Below are positions 34,042-42,535 of a stretch of DNA of 44,498 nucleotides, piece by piece. The position numbers and the translations under genes are program-made. The notes under the pieces were generated by a model, which had not been told where the DNA came from, ran no database searches, and was given only the letters and a program-made list of their open reading frames with translations. Every line of letters begins with the position of its first letter. Position 1 is the first letter of the stretch. Origin of the DNA: an uncultured Porphyromonadaceae bacterium. Its GTDB lineage: Bacteria > Bacteroidota > Bacteroidia > Bacteroidales > Muribaculaceae. The stretch is taken from assembly GCA_937892215.1 (NCBI GenBank), contig CALAVE010000069.1:1-44498 (forward strand), given 5' to 3'.

Positions 34042-34572
34042 TTAGGGATTGATGAGACCGTTCATCATGGCGTAGAGGCTTAGTCCGGATACGGATTTGA
34101 TGCCGAGTTTTGCGGTGATGTTTTTTCTGTGTGAGAGGACAGTGTTAACACTTATGTAAAGTTGCTGTGCGATTTCCTTGTTAGTAAGTCCGGAAGCGAC
34201 AAGGCGAAGCACGTCGATTTCACGAGATGAGAGTGCGCCGCGTCTTGAAGAATGCTTGGCCGGTGCAAGGAAACCGGAGAGAGAGTCGATAATATCGCTT
34301 TCGTCGGAATGTCGGCAAATGGAGTTGATACCATCGGCCCCGGTCTGCGAATCGGTTATAATAATGCAATTAGCCTTGATGGGAAGCAGGAGGGAGAGGT
34401 GCGCGACGAAAGATTCGGGCGTGGTGATGACACGCTCGAAATCGTCGAGCACCTTAGGGCTTGACAAATCTGCGGCAATATGAGCCTTAATAGCCAGCGA
34501 GTCGTAAAGCAAATGCTTGAGGCTCGTAGCGAGGATATTGTCGGCAGTAAGAATTATCACCTTCGGCTTCAT
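34042..34572 (-). CDS. LuxR-family DNA-binding regulator with degenerate receiver-like domain
   Basis: This is a probable transcription regulator of 176 residues. The C-terminal 65 residues form a clear LuxR/NarL helix-turn-helix: LSSREIDVLRLVASGLTNKEIAQQLYISVNTVLSHRKNITAKLGI. The N-terminal 100 or so residues start like a response-regulator receiver (KPKVIILTADNILATSLKHLL). However, the acidic pair after strand 1 is missing, and the phosphoacceptor position falls in VITTPESF, with no Asp. So it is probably not phosphorylated and may sense by another route. It is the last gene of a five-gene leftward set, 11 bp after the DUF542-like gene, which suggests the two work together. Targets are unknown. 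Confidence 0.82.
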   Translation of the reverse strand: MKPKVIILTADNILATSLKHLLYDSLAIKAHIAADLSSPKVLDDFERVITTPESFVAHLSLLLPIKANCIIITDSQTGADGINSICRHSDESDIIDSLSGFLAPAKHSSRRGALSSREIDVLRLVASGLTNKEIAQQLYISVNTVLSHRKNITAKLGIKSVSGLSLYAMMNGLINP

Positions 34573-34583
34573 GTGAGCGGTAG

Positions 34584-35261
34584 TTAAGGATTATTCTTGA
34601 GATAAAGCGGCAACAGGATGCGATTGCGTATTCGGTTGTCGTTAGAGATGTCTTTCTTGAGGTTGCGGAGAGTGATATAGACGGCCACCCCGAGGTTCTG
34701 GTCGTAATCCTCGTTGAAATGAACGACAAACATATTGATGAGGTCGTTAATCTTGTCCTCCATTCCGGCATCGTGTGCCAGAATTGATTCCAGCGGAGTG
34801 GCGATGCGTTTGTTCTGAATAATGGCGGGGAAGAGCGACTGTCGGTCGTTAGCGATACGTGACATTATTTCGTGCTTAACTTCAGTGAAGAACTGAAGCA
34901 TGAGAGCCACCTTGCTATTTTGCGATGAAGCACGATTGACGAGAAGAGTGAAGTGTCGCTCGACATTGGGGATGAGGATGTGCTCATAATAGGCATTAGT
35001 GGTGGCGAGGAAGTCGATAATAGTCTGTGCCCGGAAAGAAGAGAGGACTTTTTCCGGGAAATAGTCGGGGTTAATGTAGGTGTTAAGAATTGTGGTGAAA
35101 AAGACCTTGTCCAGGCCATGCCTCTCGCAAATCCCGGCAATGGATAGGTCCCCGACACCGAGAGGTATTCCAAAACGGTTAATAATAGTGACGATGGACG
35201 GTTCGTTCATCAGGATAACATCGGCTAACTTAGATTCAGGTGAAATAATGGACATAATCAT
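34584..35261 (-). CDS. DUF542/hemerythrin-like protein (possible iron-sulfur repair or redox sensor)
   Basis: The start at 35261 (MIMSIISPESKLADVIL) gives 225 residues; the open frame continues upstream only as a shadow of the folate gene. Residues of about 5-60 resemble the DUF542 (ScdA N-terminal) domain, PESKLADVILMNEPSIVTIINRFGIPLGVGD, but the CC pair normally seen after GID is replaced by LGVG. The rest is helical with spaced His and acidic residues (YYEHILIPNVERHF, VKHEIMSRIANDRQSLFP, VVHFNEDYD), recalling the di-iron hemerythrin fold of RIC/YtfE proteins. If so, it could repair iron-sulfur clusters or sense NO or oxygen. It lies 7 bp from the folate gene and 11 bp from the LuxR gene. 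Function is inferred. Confidence 0.6.
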   Translation of the reverse strand: MIMSIISPESKLADVILMNEPSIVTIINRFGIPLGVGDLSIAGICERHGLDKVFFTTILNTYINPDYFPEKVLSSFRAQTIIDFLATTNAYYEHILIPNVERHFTLLVNRASSQNSKVALMLQFFTEVKHEIMSRIANDRQSLFPAIIQNKRIATPLESILAHDAGMEDKINDLINMFVVHFNEDYDQNLGVAVYITLRNLKKDISNDNRIRNRILLPLYLKNNP

Positions 35262-35268
35262 AAAGGCG

Positions 35269-35820
35269 TTAATGGATGAAAGATAAGGTATGCGACGGAG
35301 TGACCACATAATCCATGGGGATATCGTGTTCACAAACCGGAATTTCAGGGAACAGTTGGCACTCAAAGCAAATGCCAATCTTAATGGCGGCGACGTGCGG
35401 CAGGAAACGGTCGTAGAATCCGCCTCCATGGCCCATTCGCCGGCCATCATGGTCGAAAGCCATACCAGGAACAATGATGACCTGAATGGGCGTCAAATCG
35501 GCTATAGCATCACCGGAAGGCTCAAGCAGATTGTAGCGAGGGTGCTTTGTGAAAGAGCCGGAGAAGGGGACAACTTGGAGCGAATCACCCTCGACACGCG
35601 GCAGATAGATGTCGTTGATGCCGCTCAAAGAGTGTATGAATGGCCGTGTGGGCAGTTCGGATGGCATGGAATAGTAGAGGAGAATGCTATGAGCCCGGCG
35701 GAAGCAAGGCAAAAGAAAGAGACGATTAAAGACCGCAACCGACTGGCTGTGCATATCGGCGAGAGACAGAGATGAGACGCTCTGCCTGACAAGATGTCTT
35801 ATTTGCTCTTTAGAGTTCAA
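35269..35820 (-). CDS. 5-formyltetrahydrofolate cyclo-ligase
   Basis: This enzyme converts 5-formyl-THF to 5,10-methenyl-THF with ATP, returning folate to the one-carbon pool. It is 183 residues. The family signature is clear: IIVPGMAFDHDGRRMGHGGGFYDRFL, with the Gly-rich nucleotide loop, and the C-terminal CEHDIPMDYVVTP. It begins with TTG at 35820, whose first bases overlap the stop of the upstream protease gene as TTGA, implying translational coupling. It sits in the middle of the five-gene leftward operon with the deaminase and protease upstream. Function well supported; the start codon is unusual but no nearby ATG restores the N-terminal helix. Confidence 0.9.
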   Translation of the reverse strand: MNSKEQIRHLVRQSVSSLSLADMHSQSVAVFNRLFLLPCFRRAHSILLYYSMPSELPTRPFIHSLSGINDIYLPRVEGDSLQVVPFSGSFTKHPRYNLLEPSGDAIADLTPIQVIIVPGMAFDHDGRRMGHGGGFYDRFLPHVAAIKIGICFECQLFPEIPVCEHDIPMDYVVTPSHTLSFIH

Positions 35821-37445
35821 AGTGCTGAAATGGGGAACTCGGCCTTATGCTTGCGTATGGCCTTTATGGCTTCCTCGACCGTGGAGTCGTACTGATTCAA
35901 GATGGGGTAATAGGCGTCGATGCCAAAGATGTCTCGCGCGATAAGAGCCTTGATTTCGGAAAGGAGAATCTGGCGAGATATGTTGATATAATACCAGCGC
36001 GCCGGAACACCCTTAGATGCCGCGTAAGAGACAAAATCGTTGAGCAAAGCGTCATCGGACGGCAACCGTCGCAGGAACTGCTTGTAGTTACTGAGCGAAG
36101 AGAGAGCCTTTCGGTTAATATCGACATACTTGAAGGCAAACTGCTGCAAAAGCCCGGCATTGACAACGGCGATATAATAAGATGTGATGCCAGTGGTGTC
36201 CTTGGGCACGAAGATGTCCGGAATGATGCCACCACCGCCATAAACGAGACGTCCGTGAGAAGTGGTAAAGATCTTAGCCTTATCGACCTTGATGCTGTCT
36301 CGGCTAAACAGTTCACCATTACTATAGCGACTGAAAAGTTCTTGCTCATAGGCTTTTCCGCCAGCGGTGTAATCCTTCTGTATGCACCGTCCCGAAGGAG
36401 TGTAGTACCGTGCGATAGTCATTCTGATGGCGCTACTGTCGGGGAGAAGCATCTGTCGCTGAACAAGCCCTTTTCCGAAAGACCGGCATCCGATGATAAG
36501 GCCCCGGTCATTGTCCTGAATAGCCCCCGCAAAGATTTCGCTGGCGCTTGCCGAGAACTCATCCATAAGGACGACAATCTCGTCGTTGATGAACGAGCCA
36601 TTGCCGTCGCTCCAGATTTGCGAATCATCGCGTTTCTCGCGCCCGTGTGTGTAAACTATGAGACGGTCGGACGGAAGGAACTCATTGACCATAAGCACAG
36701 CCATTTCCATGTATCCACCGCCATTGCCCCTGAGGTCAACAATAAACTTGTCGGCTCCATTTTGCTTGAGTTGAGAGAGAGCACTGATAAATTCGTCGTA
36801 GGTGGTACGTCCGAACTGATTCACCTTAACGTAGCCGGTGTGAATCTTCTCATCGATGATGTATGCCGCATCGACCGACTTAACGGGAATGTCGCCGCGT
36901 TTGACGTTGAAGAACAGCGTCTTGGCTGAAGTGGCTCGCTTAACTCCGAGTTTTACGATAGAGTCCTTCTCACCGCGTAACTTATCCTTGACTCCGTTAG
37001 AGTTAATCTTGGTGTTGACAAAAGAAGTGTCGTTGACAGAAACGATGCGGTCACCGGCAAGAATACCCACTTTTTCGGCGGGGCCGCCAGGAATAACCTC
37101 AATGACGGTAACGGTGTCGTTGATAATCTGGAAAGAAATGCCGATGCCGCTGAAACTGCCGTTTAACTCCTCGTTAGCCAGTTTAAGGTCGTGAGCAGAG
37201 AAATAGGTGGTGTGCGGGTCGAGGTTTGTGAGTATTTCGGGAATTGCCTGCTCAACGAGGTCGTTGATAGTAATGGTGTCCACATAATTATCTGCAACCA
37301 TGTTAAGGATAGTGTTCAGTTTCCGGTCATAGACTGATGTGGTCCGCTGATTGGCAAACTGATTGCCAACAATAATACCGAGAATTACCGAGACGGAAAT
37401 TGCAAGCGGTAACCAGATTTGAGCCTGAACGTTCTTGTTCTTCAT
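35817..37445 (-). CDS. S41-family C-terminal processing protease (Ctp/Prc type)
   Basis: This exported serine protease trims proteins in the periplasm or envelope. I start it at the ATG at 37445, which overlaps the deaminase stop as ATGA and gives 542 residues beginning with an uncleaved or signal-anchor helix (IWLPLAISVSVILGIIVGNQF). A PDZ domain lies at about 85-175 (GSFSGIGISFQIINDTV, GGPAEKVGILAGDRI). The catalytic serine is Ser300 in DEFSASASEIFAGA and the general-base lysine is Lys325 in SFGKGLVQ, so the Ser-Lys dyad is complete. FIVDLRGNGGGYMEMAV is the conserved strand before it. The C-terminal 200 or so residues are less conserved. It is the second gene of the five-gene operon. Substrates unknown. 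Confidence 0.93.
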   Translation of the reverse strand: MKNKNVQAQIWLPLAISVSVILGIIVGNQFANQRTTSVYDRKLNTILNMVADNYVDTITINDLVEQAIPEILTNLDPHTTYFSAHDLKLANEELNGSFSGIGISFQIINDTVTVIEVIPGGPAEKVGILAGDRIVSVNDTSFVNTKINSNGVKDKLRGEKDSIVKLGVKRATSAKTLFFNVKRGDIPVKSVDAAYIIDEKIHTGYVKVNQFGRTTYDEFISALSQLKQNGADKFIVDLRGNGGGYMEMAVLMVNEFLPSDRLIVYTHGREKRDDSQIWSDGNGSFINDEIVVLMDEFSASASEIFAGAIQDNDRGLIIGCRSFGKGLVQRQMLLPDSSAIRMTIARYYTPSGRCIQKDYTAGGKAYEQELFSRYSNGELFSRDSIKVDKAKIFTTSHGRLVYGGGGIIPDIFVPKDTTGITSYYIAVVNAGLLQQFAFKYVDINRKALSSLSNYKQFLRRLPSDDALLNDFVSYAASKGVPARWYYINISRQILLSEIKALIARDIFGIDAYYPILNQYDSTVEEAIKAIRKHKAEFPISAL

Positions 37446-37903
37446 ATCACGTTGTGGATTTGAACACATTCAATACCTGCAAGTTTAAGCAGGTCGATAC
37501 CATCGTGAAAGCGATAGACCTGAGCATAAACGACCCTCTTGATTCCAGCCTGGATTATGAGCTTCGCACACTCGATGCATGGAGAAGTGGTTACATAGAG
37601 AGTGGCGCCATCGCTGCTGTTGTTGCTCTTGGCAACTTTAGTGATGGCATTAGCCTCGGCGTGCAGGACATAGGGATAAGTGACATCGTTTTCGTCTTCG
37701 CACACGTTGTGGAAACCAGCAGGCGTACCGTTATACCCGTCGGAGATAATCATTTTATCCTTAACGAGCAGAGCCCCGACTTGCCGGCGGCGGCAATAGG
37801 AATTCTCAGACCAAATCTGCGCCATGCGCAGGTAACGCACATCGAGATTGAATTGCTTATCAGCGTTAATTTGCATGAAATCAAGCTTCTTAAAAGCGGA
37901 CAA
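37442..37903 (-). CDS. deoxycytidylate deaminase
   Basis: This converts dCMP to dUMP, feeding dTMP synthesis; the same family includes ComEB. It is 153 residues with the zinc deaminase motifs: HAEANAI, where His binds zinc and Glu is the proton shuttle, and SPCIECAKLI with the two zinc cysteines. A second His/Cys-rich region (SENSYCRRRQVGA, GYNGTPAGFHNVCED) matches dCMP deaminases rather than tRNA or cytidine deaminases. An internal ATG at 37876 is an alternative start. It is the first gene of the leftward five-gene set, downstream of a good -7 box. Coupling with the folate gene makes sense, since dUMP methylation uses folate. Confidence 0.93.
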   Translation of the reverse strand: MSAFKKLDFMQINADKQFNLDVRYLRMAQIWSENSYCRRRQVGALLVKDKMIISDGYNGTPAGFHNVCEDENDVTYPYVLHAEANAITKVAKSNNSSDGATLYVTTSPCIECAKLIIQAGIKRVVYAQVYRFHDGIDLLKLAGIECVQIHNVI

Positions 37904-37939
37904 AAAATCCGTAAAACATCAACTAACTATAAATCCGTA

Positions 37940-37947
37940 CAAATTTA
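37940..37947 (-). promoter_or_regulatory. -7 box (TAAATTTG) of the five-gene operon
   Basis: CAAATTTA on the plus strand reads TAAATTTG on the minus strand, 36 bp upstream of the deaminase start, giving a leader of about 30 nt. It lies just downstream of the oligopeptidase terminator. Confidence 0.6.
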
Positions 37948-38008
37948 ATGAATTTTATAAGAAAAACTGCTATAAAGTGAATTTTTTTTGAAGAATAGAG
38001 ATAAATTG

Positions 38009-38047
38009 AGTGCCGTGCTGAGAATGTGAGTGACTCAACACGGCACT
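38009..38047 (-). terminator. hairpin terminator of the TPR-oligopeptidase operon
   Basis: AGTGCCGTG (38009-38017) pairs perfectly with CACGGCACT (38039-38047), and the stem continues after one mismatch with TGAG/CTCA. It lies 25 bp after the M3 peptidase stop. The downstream U-content on the minus strand is modest. Confidence 0.75.
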
Positions 38048-38072
38048 ATATGATGCTTGAAGGCTGGTTGTA

Positions 38073-40169
38073 TTATGGCTTTTTAATGCCGTCGCGAATC
38101 ATGAGGGCATCAATTTTCGGTGCCCTGCCACGGAAATGGATGAACATATCCATTGCCTTGCGAGTGCCACCGCGAGAGAGGATAATCCGGCGGAAACTAT
38201 CGGCGGTATCCTTGTTGAAAATTCCGTCTTCCCGGAACTTGGAGAAGATGTCGGCATCGAGGACTTCGGCCCACTTGTAGCCGTAATATCCGGCCGCATA
38301 GCCGCCGGAGAAGATGTGTCCAAACTGAGGTGACATTATGCAGCCATCGACAGGTTCGAACACCTGAACCGGCTTGAGAGCGTCGTACTCAAACCTGAAG
38401 ACATCGCCGTCGTAGGGCTTGGTGATGGAGTGCCAGGCCATGTCGATGAAACCGAATCCAAGTTGGCGAACGCAGGAATAAGCAGCGCCGTAGTGTGCTG
38501 AGCGGATAAGTTGGTCGAGAAGTTCCTGCGGTATAGGTTCGCCTGTGATATAGTGGCGCGCGAAACTATCGAGGAACTCACGTTGGTACATATAGTTTTC
38601 GTTGAACTGCGAGGGCATTTCTACGAAATCACGGTCAACATTTGTACCCGAGAGCGAAGAATACTTGCAGCGAGAAAGCAAGCTATGCAGCGCATGGCCA
38701 AACTCGTGCACAAAAGTCTCAACTTCACTGAAAGTGAGAAGCGACGGCTTTGTGTCGGTGGGTTTGGTGAAATTCATTGTGAGAGTGACGAGCGGACGCA
38801 CGTCATTGCCATTCTCATCGATGTACTGTTCGCGGAAATTAGTCATCCAAGCACCGCTCTGCTTAGTGGCGCGAGGGAAGAAGTCGGTGTAGAGTACGCC
38901 GAGGAAAGAGTCGTCGGAGTCGTAAACGTTGAAAACACGGACCTCTGGGTGATAGACCTGCGCATCAAAATTCTCGGAGAACTTAAGCCCATAGAGTTTT
39001 TCGGCGAGCCCGAAAACCCCTTCGGTGACTGCCGAAAGCTCAAAGTAGGGGCGGAGTTGCTCATCGTTGAAATTATATTTCCTCTCACGCTCCTTGTTAG
39101 AATAATAAGAATAATCCCAGGGCATGATGGTGACAGGTTTGCCCTCAATTTCGGAGGCGAACTGCTGTAGCCGCTTCAAGTCGGCCTGCTGAACCGGAAG
39201 ATAAGCCTGGCGCAACTGATGGAGCATGTCATATACATTCTTAGTGTTTTGCGCCATCATGTCGTCGAGGTTGAAATCGGCGAAAGATTTGTAGCCCAGA
39301 AGCTGAGCGATAGCCAAGCGGGTGTTGGCAATGTCTTTAAGCACCTGCACGTTAGAGAACTCGCCGGAAGTACACTGAGCATTATACATGCGATAGAGCT
39401 TTTCGCGAAGGTCTCGCCTTGAGGAGTATTTCATGAAAGGTCTGTAGCTGGGCGCGTGAAGCGTGATGAGGTATTCACCATCGCGATTGTTCTCCTTAGC
39501 CGCCATGCGAGCAGCCTCCACGGCACTCTCGGGCAGCCCGTCGAGGTCGTGGGCTGTGAGCCACAACTGATAGCGCGAGTTCTCCTTAAGTTCGTTCTGC
39601 TCGAATTTTAGAGAAAGTTCAGTGAGTTGACGCGAAAGTTCACGATACCGGTCCCTGTCATCGGCAGAAAGAGCAGCTCCACTGCGCACGAAAGACTTAT
39701 ATGTCTCTTCGAGGAGCATTCGGTCTTCATCGTCGTAGTCGGCGGCATTGAAATGTTCGTTCACAAATTTCACACGCTGCCAAAGTTGCTGGTTCAACGT
39801 GATGCTGTTACTATGTTCGGAAAGAATAGGGGCGAGTTTGTTAGAGACAGCCATAAGAGAATCGTCGGCGCATGCTGAAAGTAGAGGATAGAAGACCCCC
39901 AGCACCCGCTCAAGTGACTCGCCAGAGCGTTCCAGTGCTACGATTGTGTTAAGGAAAGAAGGTTGTTGCGGGTTAGAAGCGATTTTCTCCACTTCGTGCT
40001 CATGTTCCTTAATTGCCGCCATTATAGCAGGCTCAAAGTCCTGCACGGTGATTTTGTCGAACGGAACCACACCGTGCGTGGTTCTGAAATCGGATAATAA
40101 GACATTAGCATTAATTGCCATAACTGCTGAAATAGATAAACTGATTGATGTTAGAAATAATTTTTTCAT
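38073..40169 (-). CDS. M3-family zinc oligopeptidase (peptidyl-dipeptidase Dcp type)
   Basis: This metallopeptidase cuts short peptides. It is 698 residues with the zinc motif HEFGH at 488-492 (EVETFVHEFGHALHSLLS) and downstream conserved residues in SGTNVDRDFVEMPSQFNENY, the typical Dcp/oligopeptidase A arrangement. The N-terminus (MKKLFLTSISLSISAVMAINA) looks like a signal peptide, so the enzyme is probably periplasmic or lipid-free exported. The large helical first half and the C-terminal GGYAAGYYGYKWAEVLDADIF are also family features. It overlaps the end of the upstream TPR gene as ATGA, so translation is coupled, and it is followed by a hairpin terminator. Dipeptidyl versus oligopeptidase specificity is not certain. 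Confidence 0.93.
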   Translation of the reverse strand: MKKLFLTSISLSISAVMAINANVLLSDFRTTHGVVPFDKITVQDFEPAIMAAIKEHEHEVEKIASNPQQPSFLNTIVALERSGESLERVLGVFYPLLSACADDSLMAVSNKLAPILSEHSNSITLNQQLWQRVKFVNEHFNAADYDDEDRMLLEETYKSFVRSGAALSADDRDRYRELSRQLTELSLKFEQNELKENSRYQLWLTAHDLDGLPESAVEAARMAAKENNRDGEYLITLHAPSYRPFMKYSSRRDLREKLYRMYNAQCTSGEFSNVQVLKDIANTRLAIAQLLGYKSFADFNLDDMMAQNTKNVYDMLHQLRQAYLPVQQADLKRLQQFASEIEGKPVTIMPWDYSYYSNKERERKYNFNDEQLRPYFELSAVTEGVFGLAEKLYGLKFSENFDAQVYHPEVRVFNVYDSDDSFLGVLYTDFFPRATKQSGAWMTNFREQYIDENGNDVRPLVTLTMNFTKPTDTKPSLLTFSEVETFVHEFGHALHSLLSRCKYSSLSGTNVDRDFVEMPSQFNENYMYQREFLDSFARHYITGEPIPQELLDQLIRSAHYGAAYSCVRQLGFGFIDMAWHSITKPYDGDVFRFEYDALKPVQVFEPVDGCIMSPQFGHIFSGGYAAGYYGYKWAEVLDADIFSKFREDGIFNKDTADSFRRIILSRGGTRKAMDMFIHFRGRAPKIDALMIRDGIKKP

Positions 40170-42367
40170 TGTTGCGGAAAGTTGTTTTTATACTGAAGAA
40201 TTGCCGAGTCGATGGCCAGAGCAATCACGTCGTGGGGCACACGTTTGCCGGCAAGAACGGGAATGTCGGTCCTGAACATATCCACGAACTTATTGAAATC
40301 TCCATTAAGATTAACCAAGGCGGAGTAATAGTTGGCAATAGCGTCCTTGTGATTTCCAGACGCCAAAAGAGCGTGTCCGTAGTTGAGAAAGTCCTGAGCC
40401 GAAGGAGAATCCTGAAGGACAATCTGAGAGTAGTACTTGCAACTCTGCTCATAGTTGCCGTTAAGGAAAGAGCACCATGCTATTGGTCGCCAAGACTTGT
40501 GTTTAGAATCATTTAAGAAGCTGGTCTTAAAGTAATACTTTAACGCCTCGTCGGTCTGTCCCAGTTCAAGGAGACAGTGACCAATGCTTAGATTCACACC
40601 TAAATTATCGGGTGAAATCCCATCAGCCTTACGATAATACTCAAGAGCCCGCCTATTGTCCTTGATGGCAGAATAGCATGAAGCCATGTGCTTAGTGTTC
40701 CACAAGTCACCGTCGAAAGCCAATTCATAGCGACTGTAATAGTCGAGAGCCTTTTGGAACTGGCCCTTATTCTGATAAGCGAACCCAATCTTCTGAAGAA
40801 TAAGCGGGGTGTGGGCCGGTTTGTGTTCCAAAAGACGGTTAAAATAGTAGATGGCGTCGTCGAAGAACTTGTTTTTGAAATAGAACTCTGCGACAAGGCT
40901 AATCATGCGTTCATTATTGAGAATCGGAGCCAGATGCGGCACTGTGAGCAGATTGAACTTGGTGCTGAACAACTGATAGAAATCGCGTCGGCGAGAGAAG
41001 AGATTGAAGAAGCGATAGAGGTCCTGGATGTATAAATTAATAATGCTGTCGCGGAGTTTCTCCGTCGCGTCAATTTCCGAACTGATTTCCTCGTTAAGTG
41101 CCTCACTTTGCGATGAGAGTTGTCCCATCATGGCCGAATACTTGTCGGAGGGGGCGCTACGCATGCTGAAGAAGGCAGAATACTTGTCGCTATGGCACAT
41201 ATAGGGTACTGCCGAAAGAGCACGGAAGAGAAGTTCGTCATTTTTGCCGTTGATTATGGAGGCAGACATGTGGAAAGGCAAGAACCAATTAGAAATGGTG
41301 TTGAAGAACGGAAAAGACTTTAGGTGGGAGAACGCAGCGATAAGCACATCGCCACCTTGCATCTGAATTTCGTTCAGTTCCTCCATTTTTCGTGCAAGTC
41401 CGCTATCTTCCAGCTTTTCCTGCCATTCAGGGTTCTCTGCCAAGTCGGCAGGGTCAACATCTTTGAGGTCCTTAAGGATATCGGACTGAAGAGATTTTAT
41501 GCTCGGCAGGAAATCAGACTGCATTTTATTGGCAATATTCTGAGTGTTCCGAGCTTTCACGAGGCGTATAAACACAGTCTCGATATCGTGCGAGAAAGAC
41601 GACTCATCGGAAAGGGCTGCGATTCTGTCACCCACAGGCTTAGACAGTGAGACCCTGTGGTCGTGTACAAACATGGCCAGAGCCGCCCCCACAAGAGCCC
41701 GCAGCCTCACTTCGAGTGGAGCAGAAGAAGAGTAGATGCTGAGGAGGGCGAGCAGTTTCTGCTCGTCGTAAACCTCAAGAAGCGCCAACAGCAGGGCAGA
41801 GGTTACGAGACAAAGGGCGTGAGAAGGAATGTCGGCATTACTTGCTGCATCAACCAAGAGAGCCGCCACTTGTGGCGACAAGCGTTCGGTTGTCCAAATC
41901 TTGCGAAAAATGTCGGTCTCATACTTGGCCATGTCATACTCAAGTGACTTTATGGCAGACAGATTCCGCTCATCGTCTTTAACAGAAAGCAGGAGATACC
42001 TCTTACGGAGCAAACCGGCATAGGAAGACATCATCTCGTTCAAATCCAGGTGAATATATGTTGTCCTGGTGGTGTAATAAAGCTTCATGGAATTCTGCGC
42101 GCAGAAATGGACAGAGAGGCTGTCGAGAATCTCATAAAGAGAGATTTTAATTCCGCTAAGCACCTGGGAGCGTTTCTCGTCTTCAACCCCTTGCTGAAAA
42201 TAGGAGAGCATAAATTCGTAAGACATACGTATATGGCTCAGTTTCTGAGTCAAATCCCAGATGGCCGCATCCTGGGCAACTTTTATAAGAATTTCAATGG
42301 CTTGCGTGAGCTGATTCTTCTTCAAGAAAGCCTCAGCGATTCGCAAGGTTTCCAATTTATCGTTCAT
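40166..42367 (-). CDS. large tetratricopeptide-repeat protein of unknown function
   Basis: I do not recognise a specific family. From the ATG at 42367 it is 733 residues (MNDKLETLRIAEAFLKKNQLTQAIEIL), mostly helical and without a signal peptide or clear membrane segment; the longer frame to 42547 adds an AT-rich stretch with no homology-like features. The C-terminal part, about residues 505-690, holds at least five TPR units, such as AIYYFNRLLEHKPAHTPLILQKIGFAYQNKGQFQKALDYY and ALEYYRKADGISPDNLGVNLSIGHCLLELGQTDEALKYY. The N-terminal 500 residues show no motif I can name. It is translationally coupled (ATGA) to the downstream oligopeptidase, and it reads divergently from the DUF4293 gene. A scaffold or assembly role is plausible but unproven. 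Confidence 0.8.
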   Translation of the reverse strand: MNDKLETLRIAEAFLKKNQLTQAIEILIKVAQDAAIWDLTQKLSHIRMSYEFMLSYFQQGVEDEKRSQVLSGIKISLYEILDSLSVHFCAQNSMKLYYTTRTTYIHLDLNEMMSSYAGLLRKRYLLLSVKDDERNLSAIKSLEYDMAKYETDIFRKIWTTERLSPQVAALLVDAASNADIPSHALCLVTSALLLALLEVYDEQKLLALLSIYSSSAPLEVRLRALVGAALAMFVHDHRVSLSKPVGDRIAALSDESSFSHDIETVFIRLVKARNTQNIANKMQSDFLPSIKSLQSDILKDLKDVDPADLAENPEWQEKLEDSGLARKMEELNEIQMQGGDVLIAAFSHLKSFPFFNTISNWFLPFHMSASIINGKNDELLFRALSAVPYMCHSDKYSAFFSMRSAPSDKYSAMMGQLSSQSEALNEEISSEIDATEKLRDSIINLYIQDLYRFFNLFSRRRDFYQLFSTKFNLLTVPHLAPILNNERMISLVAEFYFKNKFFDDAIYYFNRLLEHKPAHTPLILQKIGFAYQNKGQFQKALDYYSRYELAFDGDLWNTKHMASCYSAIKDNRRALEYYRKADGISPDNLGVNLSIGHCLLELGQTDEALKYYFKTSFLNDSKHKSWRPIAWCSFLNGNYEQSCKYYSQIVLQDSPSAQDFLNYGHALLASGNHKDAIANYYSALVNLNGDFNKFVDMFRTDIPVLAGKRVPHDVIALAIDSAILQYKNNFPQQ

Positions 42368-42402
42368 ATCATACTTAAGATTTAGTTCAATATCAATGCG
42401 TA

Positions 42403-42410
42403 TAAAGATA
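42403..42410 (-). promoter_or_regulatory. possible -7 box (TATCTTTA) of the TPR-oligopeptidase operon
   Basis: The plus strand TAAAGATA gives TATCTTTA on the minus strand, one base from TAnnTTTG, 36 bp upstream of the chosen start at 42367. It fits that start rather than the longer frame to 42547. Single mismatch, so tentative. Confidence 0.4.
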
Positions 42411-42493
42411 GCAAAAACCGTGCTAAAATAATTTTTTTTGGCTGAATAAGGAAATTTTTCGCTAATAAATGGCAAAAAACAGAATAAAACATA

Positions 42494-42501
42494 TAATTTT
42501 G
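42494..42501 (+). promoter_or_regulatory. -7 box (TAATTTTG) of DUF4293-nhaD
   Basis: TAATTTTG lies 34 bp before the DUF4293 ATG on the plus strand. It faces away from the TPR promoter box, so the gap of about 170 bp is a divergent promoter region. Confidence 0.6.
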
Positions 42502-42535
42502 CAGAAAGAAATAGGAAACCAATGAAAACGAAGAT

